A DNA stretch of 64,000 nt. It comes from Paraktedonobacter carboxidivorans (GTDB lineage Bacteria > Chloroflexota > Ktedonobacteria > Ktedonobacterales > Ktedonobacteraceae). The stretch spans positions 1 through 64,000 of the forward strand of contig JBEVTI010000028.1 of NCBI GenBank assembly GCA_041156125.1, written 5' to 3'. The notes beneath the pieces are model-generated. The model saw nothing but the letters and a program-made list of their open reading frames with translations. It made no database searches and was not told where the DNA came from. A program made the translations under genes and the position numbers. Shown one piece after another: positions 62,455-64,000 of the stretch. Position 1 is the stretch's first letter. Every line of letters starts with the position of its first letter.

Positions 62455-64000
62455 TTAGTCAGCGACGATCGGCAGGGCGATCGGCATCTGCAAGGTTGCC
62501 GAGTCGTTATCTTGCTCGACTACCTCGATGCGTTCATTGCTAGCAGGCAGAGGAGTGATAACATTCGGGCTAAGGGGAGTAGCTGGCGCGAAGTCCGCGC
62601 CAGTCGGCAGATTGCTCTCAGCAACCAGCCCATTGTCAATATAGACGTGATAGTTGAACATCGCGGGATCGAAGGCGCTATTATGGGAGATAAAGAGCAC
62701 CTGCTCAAAGTGCTGACCCAGCGTCTCGCCCGTCATAATATCGACCAGCGCCTGTATGCGCTCGCGGCTAGAGGAGGTCAACGGCTCATCCAACAGCATA
62801 AAGCCGGGAGCGGCGCCCAGTTCACGAGGCAGAGCCGCCACAGCGAAAGCCAGGCGCAGCGCCAGAGAAATCTGATCCGCCGTAGCACCAGAGAGGGCCG
62901 CGCGCGGAATATACGCGTTAGCAGCCGGTTCCCAGACGCTCAGTTGCAAAGGACCACCGCTGGCTACCTGCTTGTCCGGCTCCGTATAAAGGCGCACATC
63001 GTGGTAGCGGCCAATCGTCAAAACAGGCAGGAGTTGCTGCATATAGTACTCGATACGTGGCAGCATCTTGCGCATCATGCGCTCGGTCGTCGCCTGGAGC
63101 ATCGAATTGCCGCGCTTCTTAGTCTGATAGTTGCGCTCTTGCTGCTCCATACGCTGGCGAGCCTCCGCCAGATCAAGTTTGCGACCGCCGGTTTGCAATT
63201 GCTGGCTGAGTTCCAGTTCGCGCTCTTCCAGATCACGCAATTCTTCTTCGAGTTCCGTGCGCCGTTGTTCGAGGCGGCTGCGGTCCTCAGGGACATATTC
63301 GCCGATCAGTGGCCAGACCGCCAGAATCTCGACCCGCGTGTAGCCTTTGGGTGCCGGGCGACTGCGCTGAGCTAGCAGCACGGCAATATGTTCCTGCGTC
63401 TCTTCAATTTCTTGAATGCAAAGCGAGATCCTGACATTCAAGGCACCTTCCTGGTTCCTCAAGCCCTCTAATTCGCCCTGGATACTTGTCTCATTAGCCT
63501 CCTGCAACTCGCGCTCACAGCGTAAACGCAATCTGACCAGCACTTCCGCGAAAGGATTGGGTGGCACGATCCAGGCCCCCAGCGAACCGCTGAACTTGGC
63601 TAACTGGCGATAATGGTCAGCGAGTGACTCCTGGTGTTCTTTGAGATGTTCCGCGTAAGTATCGTGACGCGCCTGCAAGTCCTCTTTGTTACCAAGCGCG
63701 ACGTGTAGAGCCTCCAACTGGCGGCGGGCAGCCGTCTCGGCAGTAGTGATCGCGGTCTGGCCAAAGGTCACACCCAGCGGCTGCACGCGTAGGCGCAGGG
63801 TATCCTGCAAAGAGCGCAGTGCCTCGCGCAGGGCTGTCTGCTGCTCACGAGCACGCGCTGTGCGCTGTCCAGGAGCGCTAGCCTGGAATTGTTCGTGACG
63901 CTCGACAAGGTTCTTCTTGCGCGCCATAAGGATCGCGAGGGCATCGCGGTGAATCTTCACCTGTGCCTCCAAGTCGGGCACGACATCCATCTTGCCTTCC
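62455..64000 (-). CDS. SMC/Rad50-like ATPase, C-terminal part (cut by window end)
   Basis: The frame is open through the right edge, so the N-terminus with Walker A lies outside. What is visible begins with long coiled coils (REQQTALREALRSLQDTL, ELEEELRDLEERELELSQQL). The C-terminal ATPase lobe follows with the signature ALSGATADQISLALRLAFAVA, Walker B FMLLDEPLTSSS and the switch region VLFISHN. LSGxTxxQxxLALRLA is the pattern of Rad50/SbcC-like or RecF-like repair ATPases rather than true SMC. The usual nuclease partner (SbcD/Mre11) would be expected just upstream, outside the window. Confidence 0.85.
   Translation of the reverse strand, partial: EGKMDVVPDLEAQVKIHRDALAILMARKKNLVERHEQFQASAPGQRTARAREQQTALREALRSLQDTLRLRVQPLGVTFGQTAITTAETAARRQLEALHVALGNKEDLQARHDTYAEHLKEHQESLADHYRQLAKFSGSLGAWIVPPNPFAEVLVRLRLRCERELQEANETSIQGELEGLRNQEGALNVRISLCIQEIEETQEHIAVLLAQRSRPAPKGYTRVEILAVWPLIGEYVPEDRSRLEQRRTELEEELRDLEERELELSQQLQTGGRKLDLAEARQRMEQQERNYQTKKRGNSMLQATTERMMRKMLPRIEYYMQQLLPVLTIGRYHDVRLYTEPDKQVASGGPLQLSVWEPAANAYIPRAALSGATADQISLALRLAFAVAALPRELGAAPGFMLLDEPLTSSSRERIQALVDIMTGETLGQHFEQVLFISHNSAFDPAMFNYHVYIDNGLVAESNLPTGADFAPATPLSPNVITPLPASNERIEVVEQDNDSATLQMPIALPIVAD

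Overview
The window reads as part of a bacterial chromosome with mostly housekeeping genes. It has about 55% GC by eye, ATG/GTG/TTG starts with GGAGG-type ribosome sites, and very long perfect hairpins at gene ends. Three traits point to a large-genome Gram-positive-like lineage: Ser/Thr kinases and trypsin-like proteases carrying zinc ribbons, proline-rich membrane-anchored proteins, and TTG/GTG starts. My best guess is Chloroflexota, class Ktedonobacteria; this is an inference from protein style, not a database match.

Layout. 0.2-5.5 kb: a tetrapyrrole-methylase/MazG fusion, an SRAP protein and an ABC transporter operon with a HEAT-like protein. 5.7-6.3 kb: a 5'-degraded alpha/beta hydrolase. 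6.6-9.9 kb: a glycolytic block on the minus strand (gap, pgk, tpiA). 8.6-16.1 kb: ten copies of the universal ParB-binding site parS (nine exact, one with a single mismatch), all between genes, four of them heading 95-99 bp units of a tandem array. The genes among them (acetyltransferase, VOC protein, TPR protein, hutH, F420/PPOX protein, hutI) look ordinary. 17.6-19.1 kb: small helix-turn-helix-like protein, rhodanese and fabI. 19.1-23.5 kb: two paralogous membrane-anchored serine proteases. 23.5-28.8 kb: acetyltransferase, a chain of stem-loops, an MFS efflux pump coupled to an ABC-F protein, a zinc-finger protein and def. 29.4-31.6 kb: GtrA-like protein and tilS. 31.7-39.0 kb: a MacAB-like export operon divergent from a NarL-type two-component system. 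39.0-41.3 kb: a deleted kinase/beta-propeller pseudogene and an MFS protein. 41.7-45.2 kb: a DNA adenine methyltransferase, a TIR-domain protein with its own promoter, a degenerate stretch and a membrane protein, which together resemble a small defence island. 45.2-55.3 kb: amine oxidase, CCA-adding enzyme, Nif3-like protein, short-chain dehydrogenase, DUF512 radical-SAM protein, bioY and a membrane-anchored lysozyme-like protein. 56.1-57.5 kb: a ParM/StbA-type actin homologue overlapping a small partner gene, the arrangement of a plasmid-type segregation cassette. 57.8-64 kb: proline-rich anchored protein, a large membrane Ser/Thr kinase that seems to start at ATT, miaA, and the C-terminal half of an SMC/Rad50-like ATPase cut by the window end.

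The most striking signal is segregation-related. A very dense parS cluster lies in the same 64 kb as an actin-type partition pair, but no parA or parB gene is present. Second in interest are the stem-loop chain before the efflux genes, the methyltransferase/TIR pair, a 22-bp iteron-like array in an AT-rich gap, and a dispersed palindromic repeat found in five gaps.
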